DNA from: Gammaproteobacteria bacterium
GTDB lineage: Bacteria > Pseudomonadota > Gammaproteobacteria > Burkholderiales > Nitrosomonadaceae
DNA: 64,000 nucleotides
Assembly: GCA_030431985.1 (NCBI GenBank)
Contig: JAUIIB010000002.1
Coordinates: 1 to 64,000 of the forward strand
Direction: 5' to 3'
Of this stretch, positions 40,194-49,616 are shown in pieces. The position numbers were made by a program, and so were the translations under genes. Under the pieces are notes generated by a model, which was given only the letters and a program-made list of their open reading frames with translations, was not told the origin of the DNA and made no database searches. Each line of letters starts with the position of its first letter. Within the stretch, counting starts at the first letter, position 1.

Positions 40194-40265
40194 GCCCGCA
40201 GATAATTGAATTTTTAATAATTCTATGTGTATGAAAATAATATTTCAGAATGTTGAAACACTATA

Positions 40266-41774
40266 ATGTTAAACAGCTATCTAAATCTAGTTAAAAAATT
40301 GACTGAAATTTCGCATCTTAACGGTGTGATGAGTACCATAACCTGGGATCAAGAAGTAATGATGCCGGACGGTGCTGCTAATGCACGCGCAGATCAGGTC
40401 GCGACACTTGCCGGTGTCGTACATGAACGCATGACGGATCCGGTACTAGGTGAATACTTGGAAGAACTTAGAACGCTTACGGAACATTTTAATCCAGCGG
40501 AATGCTGCAATATTCGTGAAGCGTGTCGGCAATATGATTTAATGACCAAAATTCCCAAACGACTGGTGCAGGCATTAGCTGAACTGGGCTCGAAAGGTCA
40601 TATGACTTGGGTACAAGCACGTCAGGAAAACAAATTCAAGGACTTCTTGCCAGTCATTCAAGAATTTCTGATGTTGAAAAAAGAATGGGCCAGTTGCGCC
40701 TTTCCAGATCTTTCACCCTATGATGCGAATATTGATCAGTATGAACGCGGCATGACCGCAGCAGAAATCACAGTCATATTTGATCAGCTGAAAACGACGC
40801 TAATGCCGTTGATTCATGAAATTACCCACCATGCCTATCAACCCGATACTGCATTTTTACAGGGTTGTTTTCCGATCGACAAGCAGGCAGCATTAGCGCG
40901 AAAAATAAGTGAAGACATCGGTTTTCAGTTTGATAAGGGTCGTATGGATGTGTCTGTACATCCGTTTTGCGGCGGCAGTCATCCGACTGACGTACGTATT
41001 ACAACACGCTATTCCAAATATAATTTTGTCGAATCAATCTATGCCGCAATTCATGAAACCGGGCATGCGCTTTATGAACAGGGACGTCAGATAGCATCAG
41101 CAGATTTACCGGTTTCCGAATCGTTGACTATGGGTATTCACGAATCGCAGTCATTATTTTGGGAGCGTATGATCGCTCAAAGTAAAGCGTTCTGCACGCA
41201 TTATTTTGATTCATTTTGTAAATTTTTCCCGGAAAATTTGCAGACAGTAAAGGTCGATACATTTTATCGGGCGATTAACGCATGCAAGCCGGATTTTATT
41301 CGAGTTGAAGCTGATGAGTTAACCTATCCATTGCATATCATCCTTCGCTTTGAAATCGAAAAAGAATTGTTTGAAGGTAATGTTTCTGTTAACGATTTAC
41401 CCGAATTATGGAATGAGAAAATGTTCACATATCTGGGTATCAGGCCACCAAATGATACAGTGGGTATTTTGCAGGATTCGCATTGGAGCGGTGGTGCATT
41501 TGGATATTTTCCTTCTTATACTTTGGGTGCAATATACGCCTGCCAATTTTATCGGGCTATACAAAGCGAGCATCCGGATATTGAGCAGCTTGTTGCTTCG
41601 GGTGATTTCTCATCGATAAAGAACTGGTTAAATAAAAATATACACAGCCAAGGTAAATTGTATACACCTCAGGAATTGATACTTAGGATAACCGGAGAAC
41701 CACTTAACCCAGAGCATTTTATCTGCTATCTTGAGGAAAAATACCGCAAGATTTATCAACTAAAAGGGTCATAA
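40266..41774 (+). CDS. Carboxypeptidase Taq (M32 family metallopeptidase)
   Basis: This 502-residue zinc carboxypeptidase removes C-terminal residues from peptides. The zinc site HETGH (263-267) is intact, in the sequence AAIHETGHALYEQGR. Other family marks are DVRITTRY, GIHESQSLFWER, RVEADELTYPLHIILRFEIE (in part) and HWSGGAFGYFPSY. Length is normal. Cytosolic, no signal peptide. It stands alone after the long gap. Confidence 0.96.
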   Translation: MLNSYLNLVKKLTEISHLNGVMSTITWDQEVMMPDGAANARADQVATLAGVVHERMTDPVLGEYLEELRTLTEHFNPAECCNIREACRQYDLMTKIPKRLVQALAELGSKGHMTWVQARQENKFKDFLPVIQEFLMLKKEWASCAFPDLSPYDANIDQYERGMTAAEITVIFDQLKTTLMPLIHEITHHAYQPDTAFLQGCFPIDKQAALARKISEDIGFQFDKGRMDVSVHPFCGGSHPTDVRITTRYSKYNFVESIYAAIHETGHALYEQGRQIASADLPVSESLTMGIHESQSLFWERMIAQSKAFCTHYFDSFCKFFPENLQTVKVDTFYRAINACKPDFIRVEADELTYPLHIILRFEIEKELFEGNVSVNDLPELWNEKMFTYLGIRPPNDTVGILQDSHWSGGAFGYFPSYTLGAIYACQFYRAIQSEHPDIEQLVASGDFSSIKNWLNKNIHSQGKLYTPQELILRITGEPLNPEHFICYLEEKYRKIYQLKGS

Positions 41775-41806
41775 ATTAATTCGCAGTCGAGTTGTTAAAT
41801 CGTCGA

Positions 41807-42844
41807 TCATCTTAAAATTTGTTTATATTGCTGAGTTGCTTCAATCAACTTTGATAAAATACCTGGCTCCCATACTGAATGCCCGGCATCGTCAATAATG
41901 ATATATTCTGCTTGTGGCCAAGCGTGATGTAAGTCATCTGCACTGATTATCGGGCAAACAGCATCATATCGTCCTTGGACAATAGTTGCTGGAATGCCGT
42001 GCAGTTTATAGACATTGTCCAGTAGCGCGTTTTCCGGTAAAAAAATGTTATGACTAAAATAATGTGCTTCCATACGTGCCAAGCCCAAAGCCACAGTGTC
42101 TCCAGCAAAATAATCAACGGTTTCCCGGCTAGGTAATAATGTAGAGCACGAGCCTTCATAAGTACTCCAAGCCCGTGCCGCAGGCATGTGGATAGCTGGA
42201 TCAGTATTTTTTAAGCGCTTATAATATGCGGCAAGAATATCAGTGCGTTCAGTGATTTCTAGCAATGAAACAAATGTTTGCCAGGCTTCTGGAAAGAAGT
42301 GTTTTAGCCCATACAAAAACCAGTCTATTTCTTGTTTCCGGCATAGAAAAATACCGCGCAGGATGAAGCCAAGACATCGGTCTGGATGTGCCTCACCGTA
42401 TGCCAATGCAAGTGTGCTGCCCCATGAACCACCAAATACAAGCCATTTTTTAATGTTCAAATGCGCCCTTAGTAGTTCCAAATCATCAATAAGCAGTGGG
42501 GTTGTATTATTACGAATTTCTCCTAATGGTTTGGATCGTCCCGACCCACGCTGGTCAAAAATAATTATCCGGTAAAAGGACGGATCGAATAAACGTCGAT
42601 GGGCAGGTGTTGAACCTGCGCCAGGTCCTCCATGTAAGAATACAACCGGTACGCCATCAGGATTTCCTGATTGCTCCCAGTAAACGGTGTGGATTGAATC
42701 AACTGTGAGCATGCCGTGCTGATAGGGTTCTATTTCCGGGAATAATGAATATTTGTTGTTGGTTTGCATATTTTTTGTTGAGGCAGTAGGTTCTAAGATT
42801 AATGTGAAAAAGGTGATAAATAGCACTGAGATCAATGCTTGCAC
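41807..42844 (-). CDS. pip: Proline iminopeptidase (S33 family alpha/beta hydrolase)
   Basis: This serine peptidase releases N-terminal proline from peptides. The oxyanion-hole motif HGGPGAG, nucleophile GGSWGSTLAL, DQRGSGRS, the catalytic Asp in GRYDAVCP and the His in AGHSVWEP are present. The usual length is about 315 residues and the usual start resembles LFPEIEPYQHGML. The frame opens at a GTG at 42844 and would add a hydrophobic leader of about 25 residues. If real this is a signal peptide and the enzyme is exported. ATG 42769 would give the standard cytosolic form. Neither start has a strong ribosome site. Confidence 0.92.
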   Translation of the reverse strand: MQALISVLFITFFTLILEPTASTKNMQTNNKYSLFPEIEPYQHGMLTVDSIHTVYWEQSGNPDGVPVVFLHGGPGAGSTPAHRRLFDPSFYRIIIFDQRGSGRSKPLGEIRNNTTPLLIDDLELLRAHLNIKKWLVFGGSWGSTLALAYGEAHPDRCLGFILRGIFLCRKQEIDWFLYGLKHFFPEAWQTFVSLLEITERTDILAAYYKRLKNTDPAIHMPAARAWSTYEGSCSTLLPSRETVDYFAGDTVALGLARMEAHYFSHNIFLPENALLDNVYKLHGIPATIVQGRYDAVCPIISADDLHHAWPQAEYIIIDDAGHSVWEPGILSKLIEATQQYKQILR

Positions 42845-42914
42845 CCATTAGAGTTCTGCTATATTTAGTAAAATTAAAATACTTTAATCGTATTTACAGT
42901 TTAAGGGTAATATC

Positions 42915-43154
42915 ATGCATCACACAATTTTAAAAGAACAAGAGATTTCAATGTTACGTACCGAAATCGAAATGTTAATGAATGAACGACAAAGTTTGTT
43001 GAATACTGTCGGTGCTGCAGCAAGATTTATCGCCTGTTTGAATAGTAGCCAGTTACCCAAGGAGGCTTGTGAGACTGCTAAAAAACTGTCTGAGTCATTA
43101 AACCAGCTCAGTGAAGACACATTGCAGGATGCGCTGGAAAAGGTGAAGGCATAA
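42915..43154 (+). CDS. Small coiled-coil protein of unknown function
   Basis: This is a 79-residue, mostly helical protein with heptad-like leucines and many charges. Its only aromatic residue is one Phe. Two Cys residues are not spaced like a metal site. An AAGGGTAA ribosome site before ATG supports it. It ends one base before the TTG start of the patatin gene, so the two are likely an operon. I do not recognise the family. Confidence 0.7.
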   Translation: MHHTILKEQEISMLRTEIEMLMNERQSLLNTVGAAARFIACLNSSQLPKEACETAKKLSESLNQLSEDTLQDALEKVKA

Positions 43155-43155
43155 T

Positions 43156-44331
43156 TTGTTGTCACAGGCCGCTAAAACAAAATCAGGCTCCAAAAACAAA
43201 GATATAAAAATCGGACTGGTATTAACTGGCGGAGGTGCCCGTGCAGCCTATCAAGTCGGTGTTTTGTGTGCAATTGCTGAGATGCTGCCAAATAATACTG
43301 TTAATCCGTTCCCTGTGATTTGCGGTACGTCTGCGGGGGCAATCAACGCAGCGAGTTTAGCTGTAGCTGCAAATCAATTTCAGGAAGGTGTGCGCCAGCT
43401 TGAGGATGTGTGGGCAAATTTTCATGTTAGCCAAGTGTATCGGTCTGACCTAAGAGGTGTGCTGAGCAATGGCTTTCGTTTTTCACGATCCCTGTTCTCA
43501 CGTGAATATGGATTACATCGGGCAATATCATTGTTAGATAATGCTCCACTGAAATCATTATTATCTAACAGAATTCCTTTGCGTATGTTGCAACATAGCA
43601 TTCGGTCCGGTTCATTGCATGCACTGGGTATTACCGCCTGGGGCTATTCGTCTAGTCAATCGGTGACTTTTTATCAGGCCGCCCGAGAGGTTTTACCTTG
43701 GAAGCGTGTTCAACGTCTTGGTGTTGCCGCTAAAATCGGTGTGCCTCATCTAATGGCCTCTTCGGCTATTCCATTTTTTTTTCCTCCCATTAAACTAAAC
43801 CGGGAGTTTTTTGGCGATGGTTCTATGCGTCAATTGACACCAATTAGTCCCGCACTGCATTTAGGTGCAGAAAAAGTCTTGATACTCGGAGTACATAAAG
43901 TTTTAGATGAATTTCCCGAGCGCGTTAGTGCGGTTACTTATCCTTCTTTGGCTCAAATCGCTGGACATGCCATGAATAATATTTTTGTGGATAGTCTTGA
44001 TGTAGATTTAGAACGTTTACAACGTATTAATGAAACACTTAAGTTGATTCCTTTACAGGTTCACAGCGAAAAGCAAACTACGTTACGTCCGGTCGAGTCG
44101 ATGATGATCTCTCCAAGTGTGGAAATTAGTGAAATAGCGCAGCAATATGCCAGGTCGTTACCGATAACAATGCGTTGCTTGTATCGTATGATTGGTGCGA
44201 TGAATAAAAATGGTTCAACATTGCTCAGTTATGTATTGTTTGAAGCGCCATTTTGTCGGGCTTTAATCCAATTAGGGCGTGACGATGCAATGCAACAAAA
44301 AGATAAATTAATGGCATTTATTCTTGGTTGA
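43156..44331 (+). CDS. Patatin-like phospholipase
   Basis: This 391-residue lipid acyl hydrolase has a Ser-Asp dyad. The glycine-rich anion site GGGARAAYQVG, nucleophile elbow GTSAG and catalytic Asp in FGDGSM (DG[GA] variant) are present. The start is TTG 43156, or TTG 43159, with AAGGTGAAGG just upstream; no in-frame ATG lies before the first motif. A C-terminal region of about 120 residues beyond the Asp has no recognised domain. Upstream is the small coiled-coil gene. Substrate unknown. Confidence 0.93.
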   Translation: MLSQAAKTKSGSKNKDIKIGLVLTGGGARAAYQVGVLCAIAEMLPNNTVNPFPVICGTSAGAINAASLAVAANQFQEGVRQLEDVWANFHVSQVYRSDLRGVLSNGFRFSRSLFSREYGLHRAISLLDNAPLKSLLSNRIPLRMLQHSIRSGSLHALGITAWGYSSSQSVTFYQAAREVLPWKRVQRLGVAAKIGVPHLMASSAIPFFFPPIKLNREFFGDGSMRQLTPISPALHLGAEKVLILGVHKVLDEFPERVSAVTYPSLAQIAGHAMNNIFVDSLDVDLERLQRINETLKLIPLQVHSEKQTTLRPVESMMISPSVEISEIAQQYARSLPITMRCLYRMIGAMNKNGSTLLSYVLFEAPFCRALIQLGRDDAMQQKDKLMAFILG

Positions 44332-44366
44332 GACAATTCCTTGCCAGAACGTGAGGTTACGCTTAT

Positions 44367-45095
44367 ATGAGTTACGATAATCCGGAATTCTGGGTATCGG
44401 TCGTACAGATTATTATGATCGATATTGTTCTGGGTGGAGACAATGCTATTGTTATCGCACTGGCATGTCGTCGCTTGCCTGAGAGGCAACGCAATATGGG
44501 CGTTCTTTGGGGGGTCATAGGTGCAATTGTCCTGCGTGTTTTGTTGATCTTTTTTGCGTTAAGCTTATTGTCAGTACCGTATCTGAAAATAGTCGGCGCA
44601 AGTCTTTTGATTTGGATTGGAATTAAATTATTGCAACCCGTGTCAGATAACAGTGAGCATGAAGTAGTTGCCAGTGCTACATTACTCGGTGCGATAAAAA
44701 CGATTATTGTAGCTGATATCGTCATGAGTCTTGATAATGTGATTGCAATAGCTGGAGCAGCGGACAGTATTGAATTGGTAATCTTCGGTCTTGTTTTTAG
44801 CGTACCTATTATCGTTTGGGGAAGTCAGTTGGTTTTAAAACTAATGGACCGCTACCCCATCACTGTTGTTATAGGTGCTGCCTTATTAGGTTGGATTGCG
44901 GGAGATATGATTGTGACTGATGAAGCTACGCGTGACTGGATTAAAAATAATGCGGCTTATTTGCAGTCAATAATACCCGTTGTTACCGTATTAGTCGTTG
45001 TCATAATTGGTAAAAAGGTCGCGTGTGAAACACCCAAATCACCTGTCGTCGAAGATCTAGCCACGGATATACAACGCACGAACGAATTGAAGTGA
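44367..45095 (+). CDS. TerC-family integral membrane protein
   Basis: This 242-residue membrane protein has about seven helices. It carries the two family signatures with acidic residues in the membrane: LGGDNAIVIALACR and SLDNVIAIAGAAD. The related YjbE/Alx/TerC proteins export manganese or take part in tellurite resistance and metal loading of exported enzymes. A yybP-ykoY manganese riboswitch was not seen upstream, where the gap is only 35 bp. Followed by a universal stress gene at 28 bp. Confidence 0.93.
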   Translation: MSYDNPEFWVSVVQIIMIDIVLGGDNAIVIALACRRLPERQRNMGVLWGVIGAIVLRVLLIFFALSLLSVPYLKIVGASLLIWIGIKLLQPVSDNSEHEVVASATLLGAIKTIIVADIVMSLDNVIAIAGAADSIELVIFGLVFSVPIIVWGSQLVLKLMDRYPITVVIGAALLGWIAGDMIVTDEATRDWIKNNAAYLQSIIPVVTVLVVVIIGKKVACETPKSPVVEDLATDIQRTNELK

Positions 45096-45123
45096 TCAAT
45101 ATGTGTGGTAGAAAAATTTAATA

Positions 45124-45549
45124 ATGTTGAAAATTTTGTTGCCTGTTGATGGGTCTGGAAATTCAAACAAAGCTGTTAAGAAAAGTATAGAAATGAAAGA
45201 CTGGTACAAAGCCATACCGGAAATTCATTTATTAAATGTTCAATTTCCACTGGATGGTAATGTGTCTTTATTCATTCATCAGGGTGATATTAAGCAGTAT
45301 TATCAAGATGAAGGCATGAAATGCCTGCAAAATGCCTGTCAATTACTCGACTGCCAGCAAATGAATTATCGTTATCATATTGCTGTAGGTGATCCGGCTG
45401 ATATGATCGAACAATTTGCGACAAATCTTAACTGTGATTTGATCGCTATTAGTGCGCGAGGACACGGCGCGATTAAGAATTTGTTATTGGGTTCGGTGGT
45501 CAACAAGGTCATGCAGCTATCATCCGTACCTGTACTGCTTGTTAAATAA
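45124..45549 (+). CDS. Universal stress protein (UspA family)
   Basis: This 141-residue UspA-fold protein opens MLKILLPVDGSGNSNKAV and ends with the nucleotide-binding SARGHGAIKNLLLGSVVNKV, matching G-x2-G-x9-G(S/T). ATP binding is therefore likely. It sits between the TerC-like gene and the cyclic-nucleotide-phosphodiesterase-like gene, 22 bp before the latter. Confidence 0.95.
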   Translation: MLKILLPVDGSGNSNKAVKKSIEMKDWYKAIPEIHLLNVQFPLDGNVSLFIHQGDIKQYYQDEGMKCLQNACQLLDCQQMNYRYHIAVGDPADMIEQFATNLNCDLIAISARGHGAIKNLLLGSVVNKVMQLSSVPVLLVK

Positions 45550-45571
45550 TGTCAATTAATGGGGGCATGAT

Positions 45572-46336
45572 GTGAGGCTCAGAATACTAGGGTGCAGCGG
45601 AGGCATCGGTGGTGATTCGGACACAACATCAATGCTGGTCGATTCAGATATATTGATTGATGCGGGAACAGGGATGGGTAATCTGACGATGGAAGAATTG
45701 GTTCAAATTGACCACATTTTTGTAACGCATTCACACCTGGATCATATTGTTTTTATTCCGTTTCTAGTAGATACAGTAGGATTCATGCGTCAAAACCCAA
45801 TTACTGTTTATGCAACTCAGGATACGATCAGTATCTTAAAAAATCATTTGTTTAATTGGAATATCTGGCCCGATTTCACAAAAATTCCGAACACAGAAAA
45901 TCCATATATGCGTTATGAAGTGATCTCGCAGAATAACGCAGTAGACTTACAGGGGAGAATAATAACGCCACTGCCCGCAAACCATGTTGTACCTGCTGTG
46001 GGTTATCAACTTAATTCAGGTTCTGCTAGTCTGGTTTTTACTGGAGACACAACAACTAATGATGCGTTATGGCAGGTCGTAAATACTATTGAGAACCTGA
46101 AATATTTGATTATTGAGGCTGCTTTTTGTGAGGAGAAAAAAGATATTGCAATTCGGTCAAAGCATCTTTGTCCTAGTTTGTTATGCAACGAGTTAGAAAA
46201 GCTCAAACTACAGACCGAAATTTATATTACACATTTAAAGCAGGGAGAAGATGAATTGACGATGCGTGAAATTCAGACATATGCCGGAAAATTTAATCCG
46301 CAAAGATTATTGAAGAATCAGATATTCGATTTTTAG
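45572..46336 (+). CDS. Metallo-beta-lactamase-fold protein, cyclic-nucleotide phosphodiesterase class II-like
   Basis: This 254-residue hydrolase has the metal motif THSHLDHI (HxHxDH) near residues 51-57, GTGM and later CPSLL, together with KYLIIEAAFCEE and ITHLKQGED. The opening MRLRILGCSGGIGGDSDTTSMLV is typical of class II-type 3',5'-cyclic nucleotide phosphodiesterases rather than of beta-lactamases or RNase Z. The start is GTG with GGGGGC upstream. It precedes by 21 bp a GAF-containing secretion ATPase gene. The substrate (cAMP, cGMP or other) is inferred from family resemblance. Confidence 0.85.
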   Translation: MRLRILGCSGGIGGDSDTTSMLVDSDILIDAGTGMGNLTMEELVQIDHIFVTHSHLDHIVFIPFLVDTVGFMRQNPITVYATQDTISILKNHLFNWNIWPDFTKIPNTENPYMRYEVISQNNAVDLQGRIITPLPANHVVPAVGYQLNSGSASLVFTGDTTTNDALWQVVNTIENLKYLIIEAAFCEEKKDIAIRSKHLCPSLLCNELEKLKLQTEIYITHLKQGEDELTMREIQTYAGKFNPQRLLKNQIFDF

Positions 46337-46357
46337 CATATCGCAATGAGGTGTTAA

Positions 46358-48736
46358 ATGAACACGATTACCGTAGACGAACCCGTTGATGTTGAATCTC
46401 CAGATATCAATAATCAACTAAATTTTTCTAAAGACTTGCAGGCTGTTACGAATAAAATTCATGCAGCGAATGATATTGATGAAATCATGCTGGAAGTCAG
46501 CAAAGATATCTGTGGTTTGTTTAATGCTGATCGTTTAACAATTTATACACTGAGTGAGGACAAATCTTATTTGTCTTCCAGAGTAAAAACGGGTTTGGAT
46601 TCATTCCAGGATTTGAAACTGGCTGTTAAAGAACATAGCATCGCGGGGTTTGTTGGGTTACAGAAAAAAACAGTAAATATTCAAGATGTTTATAACAAAA
46701 AAGAATTGAAGTCGCTTAATCCGAATCTGGCTTTCTTGCAGGAAGTAGACAAGCGCACAGGTTACAGAACAAAGCAAATGCTTGTTGCACCTATTTTGAA
46801 CGCAGATGACAATGCGCTGGTTGGTGTGATGCAGGTAATTAATAGTAAGGATGATAAGTCATTTTCATCGATGATTGTTGAAGGTGCCGAAGAGATAGCA
46901 CAGACCCTGGCAATCGCACTTAAACAACGGCAAAAGTCTTTTCAGCTTCTCAAATCTAAATATGATCACCTAGTTTTTGATGCGGTTATTTCCACCAGTG
47001 AATTTGAACTGGCGACAAGATCTGCACGTAAAAAAGGCTGCGATTTAGAAGATGTATTAATTGATGAATTCCAGATTGCTATACCGATCATTGGAAAGGC
47101 CTTAGCGGCATTCTTTGATGTGAAATATGAGCCATTTAAAGCCGATCGTGTAAAACCGATTGAGTTGTTACGTAACCTAAAAAGAGATTATGTAGAAACT
47201 AATGCCTGGCTACCGATAGACGAGAATAAAGATGGAATAGTTGTGTTGACACTTGATCCTGAGCGGATCAAATCTCATCGTATTGTTAATAATATCTTCC
47301 CGAAATATAAAGTTGTTTATACAGTATCAACCAAGCATGAATTCAAACAGACAGTTGATTTGTTTTATGGTGGTAGTCAGGATGATATTGATTCTGGTGA
47401 CATCAACGATATGTTGGTGGGTCTGGAAGATGAAGGCGATGAGCTTCATGAAGTCGATGAGGCTTCTGCAGCAGCAGACAACGAACTCGTCAAGCTCGTT
47501 AACAAAATTATTATTGATGCCTACAAAATGGGTGTTTCAGATATTCATGTGGAACCGTACCCCGGTAAAGAAAAAACCAAAATACGCTTCCGTAAGGATG
47601 GTTCATTAATGCCTTATATCGAAGTTCCGGCAAGTTTGCGAAATCCTTTGGTGACGCGTATCAAGATTATGTGTGACCTTGACATTTCTGAAAAACGCCG
47701 CCCACAGGATGGCAAGATCAAGTTCAAGAAATTTGCACCGCTAGATATAGAACTCAGGGTGGCCACTGTCCCTTCTGCAGGAGGGCTGGAAGATGTTGTA
47801 ATGCGCATTCTGGCTGCAGGCGAACCAATACCGTTGGATAATATGGGTTTTACGCCTCACAACTTATCTGAACTTAAAGATATTATCAGCAAGCCTTACG
47901 GCTTGTTCTTTGTGTGTGGTCCAACCGGTTCAGGTAAAACCACAACGCTTCATTCCATTCTAAAGCATCTCAATCGTGCAGAAACTAAAATCTGGACTGC
48001 AGAAGATCCGGTGGAGATTACTCAAAAAGGATTGCGTCAGGTACAAATGAATGTCAAAGCAGGTCTGACTTTCCCGGTTGTGATGAAGTCTTTTTTACGT
48101 GCTGACCCCGATATTATTATGGTTGGAGAGATGCGCGACAAGGAAACCACCAGCATTGGTATCGAAGCGTCACTGACCGGTCATCTGGTTTTTGCCACGT
48201 TACACACTAATAGTGCACCGGAATCGGTAATTCGTTTATTGGATATGGGTATGGATCCATTTAATTTTGCCGATGCGTTACTGGGTGTTTTGGCGCAACG
48301 CTTAGCGAAACGGCTGTGTAAAAAATGCAAAGAACCGTACATTGCCGATGACCGGGAAATTCAATCTTTACTCGATGAGTATTGTGAGGAACTCAAATCT
48401 ATTGATCATTTTAAAGCTGATTCTGATGCAGCATATGCCGAAATCCTGGCGCACTGGAAAGAACATTATGGTGATGAGAAAGGTCAGATTACGTTGTATA
48501 AATCGGTTGGTTGTGATGATTGTACCGGTACGGGATACAGTGGCCGCGTCGGATTGCACGAATTACTGACTGCATCGGATGCGCTGAAAAAAAATATTCA
48601 AGAAAGGGCAAGAGTTGCGGAAATGCTGGTTACAGCACTTGACGAAGGTATGCGTACGTTAAAGCAGGATGGCATCGAGAAAGTGTTGCAGGGTATCACC
48701 GATATACACCAGGTAAGGGTTGTGTGTATTAAATAA
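46358..48736 (+). CDS. GAF-domain GspE/PilB-type secretion ATPase
   Basis: This 792-residue protein has an N-terminal GAF domain (about 20-190), a T2SSE N-terminal-like segment (about 210-345), an acidic linker and a GspE/PilB motor. The motor has Walker A GPTGSGKTTT (521-529), ASP box TAEDPVE, Walker B ADPDIIMVGEMRD, the HLVFATLHTN box and a tetracysteine zinc site (CKKC and CDDC). Such ATPases power type II secretion or type IV pilus extension. No pilus or Gsp genes are adjacent. The GAF domain could bind a cyclic nucleotide handled by the preceding phosphodiesterase-like gene. It could also be a diverged motor with its own targets. Confidence 0.92.
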   Translation: MNTITVDEPVDVESPDINNQLNFSKDLQAVTNKIHAANDIDEIMLEVSKDICGLFNADRLTIYTLSEDKSYLSSRVKTGLDSFQDLKLAVKEHSIAGFVGLQKKTVNIQDVYNKKELKSLNPNLAFLQEVDKRTGYRTKQMLVAPILNADDNALVGVMQVINSKDDKSFSSMIVEGAEEIAQTLAIALKQRQKSFQLLKSKYDHLVFDAVISTSEFELATRSARKKGCDLEDVLIDEFQIAIPIIGKALAAFFDVKYEPFKADRVKPIELLRNLKRDYVETNAWLPIDENKDGIVVLTLDPERIKSHRIVNNIFPKYKVVYTVSTKHEFKQTVDLFYGGSQDDIDSGDINDMLVGLEDEGDELHEVDEASAAADNELVKLVNKIIIDAYKMGVSDIHVEPYPGKEKTKIRFRKDGSLMPYIEVPASLRNPLVTRIKIMCDLDISEKRRPQDGKIKFKKFAPLDIELRVATVPSAGGLEDVVMRILAAGEPIPLDNMGFTPHNLSELKDIISKPYGLFFVCGPTGSGKTTTLHSILKHLNRAETKIWTAEDPVEITQKGLRQVQMNVKAGLTFPVVMKSFLRADPDIIMVGEMRDKETTSIGIEASLTGHLVFATLHTNSAPESVIRLLDMGMDPFNFADALLGVLAQRLAKRLCKKCKEPYIADDREIQSLLDEYCEELKSIDHFKADSDAAYAEILAHWKEHYGDEKGQITLYKSVGCDDCTGTGYSGRVGLHELLTASDALKKNIQERARVAEMLVTALDEGMRTLKQDGIEKVLQGITDIHQVRVVCIK

Positions 48737-48781
48737 CAGCACAGTCAAAATTTTTAGTATGGATGTAGGCCTGTTGACTAA

Positions 48782-49606
48782 CTAAAAAAAGTCTAGAATC
48801 ATTTTGCACGCCAAAGTGTAAAGTAGCAAAACAAATATTTTCTTGAGAGTTATAGTTTGGATAGAATGGGTGGATCTTGCTCCGAGATAGGTAGTCAACA
48901 TACTAGCCGTTATCAGCCATCCCAATGCAGGGAGATAAATATAGCCAAAGCTGTATTCAGGTAAATTCTGTGTATATTTGATGCCATTTAAGATATAACC
49001 GGCCGTCCCTGTTAGGGCTATTGGAAAGCCAATTGCTGCAGCGGTACCGATTGCCCGTTGAAGTTTGACATTGTATAAAGTCAGGAAAGGCGTTGTTAAA
49101 ACCCCGCCACCAATAGCTACAAGGCTTGAGACTGTGCCGACGATACTTCCTGCGGCAAAAAAAACCGATTTATTTGGAAGTCTGCAATAATTGAAATTCA
49201 AAACAGGTTGTGTTGCAGGTTTTGCTATCAGTTTAAGCAACATACTTGTGGCAACATAGCAGATAAATATAGTAAAAATAATACGTAAAATTAAAGTAGA
49301 AAGCATGCCGGCCAGCACTGTTCCTAGAAATGTGCCGACAATAATACCAGGTGACATGACTTTAAATATCCACCAGTCAACCGCGGCATACTTGTGATGG
49401 GTATATAAACTGATTGCAGAAGTAAAAATTATAGCGGCCATGGTTGTACCGAGTGCAAGATGGAGAATACGATCAGATGGGAAGTCTTGTGCGGAAAACA
49501 TGAATGTAAGTGCCGGAACAATGATGAGTCCGCCACCAATACCCAGTAACCCGGCAAAAAATCCGACAATAGCACCTAGGATCAGATACATTAACCACCA
49601 TTCCAT
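48782..49606 (-). CDS. TSUP (TauE/SafE) family membrane exporter
   Basis: This 274-residue protein has about eight hydrophobic helices in two halves. The family motif GFFAGLLGIGGGLIIVPAL and the second-half counterpart GTVSSLVAIGGGVLTTPFL (each shortened here) are both present. TauE/SafE proteins move sulfite, sulfoacetate or related anions; the substrate here is not known. Transcribed together with or just after the EVE-domain gene, 11 bp upstream. Confidence 0.93.
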   Translation of the reverse strand: MEWWLMYLILGAIVGFFAGLLGIGGGLIIVPALTFMFSAQDFPSDRILHLALGTTMAAIIFTSAISLYTHHKYAAVDWWIFKVMSPGIIVGTFLGTVLAGMLSTLILRIIFTIFICYVATSMLLKLIAKPATQPVLNFNYCRLPNKSVFFAAGSIVGTVSSLVAIGGGVLTTPFLTLYNVKLQRAIGTAAAIGFPIALTGTAGYILNGIKYTQNLPEYSFGYIYLPALGWLITASMLTTYLGARSTHSIQTITLKKIFVLLLYTLACKMILDFF

Positions 49607-49616
49607 AATATTGAAA

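Larger units (their letters stand above)
39525..40265. other. 741-bp intergenic region with nested repeats
   Basis: This is the longest non-coding stretch in the window. Neither strand shows a convincing gene. It carries overlapping inverted repeats at 39575-39636, a tandem 12-bp repeat at 40107-40130 and an inverted repeat at 40160-40193. The remaining sequence is AT-rich. It may hold a small RNA, a decayed element or only regulatory DNA. Confidence 0.55.
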
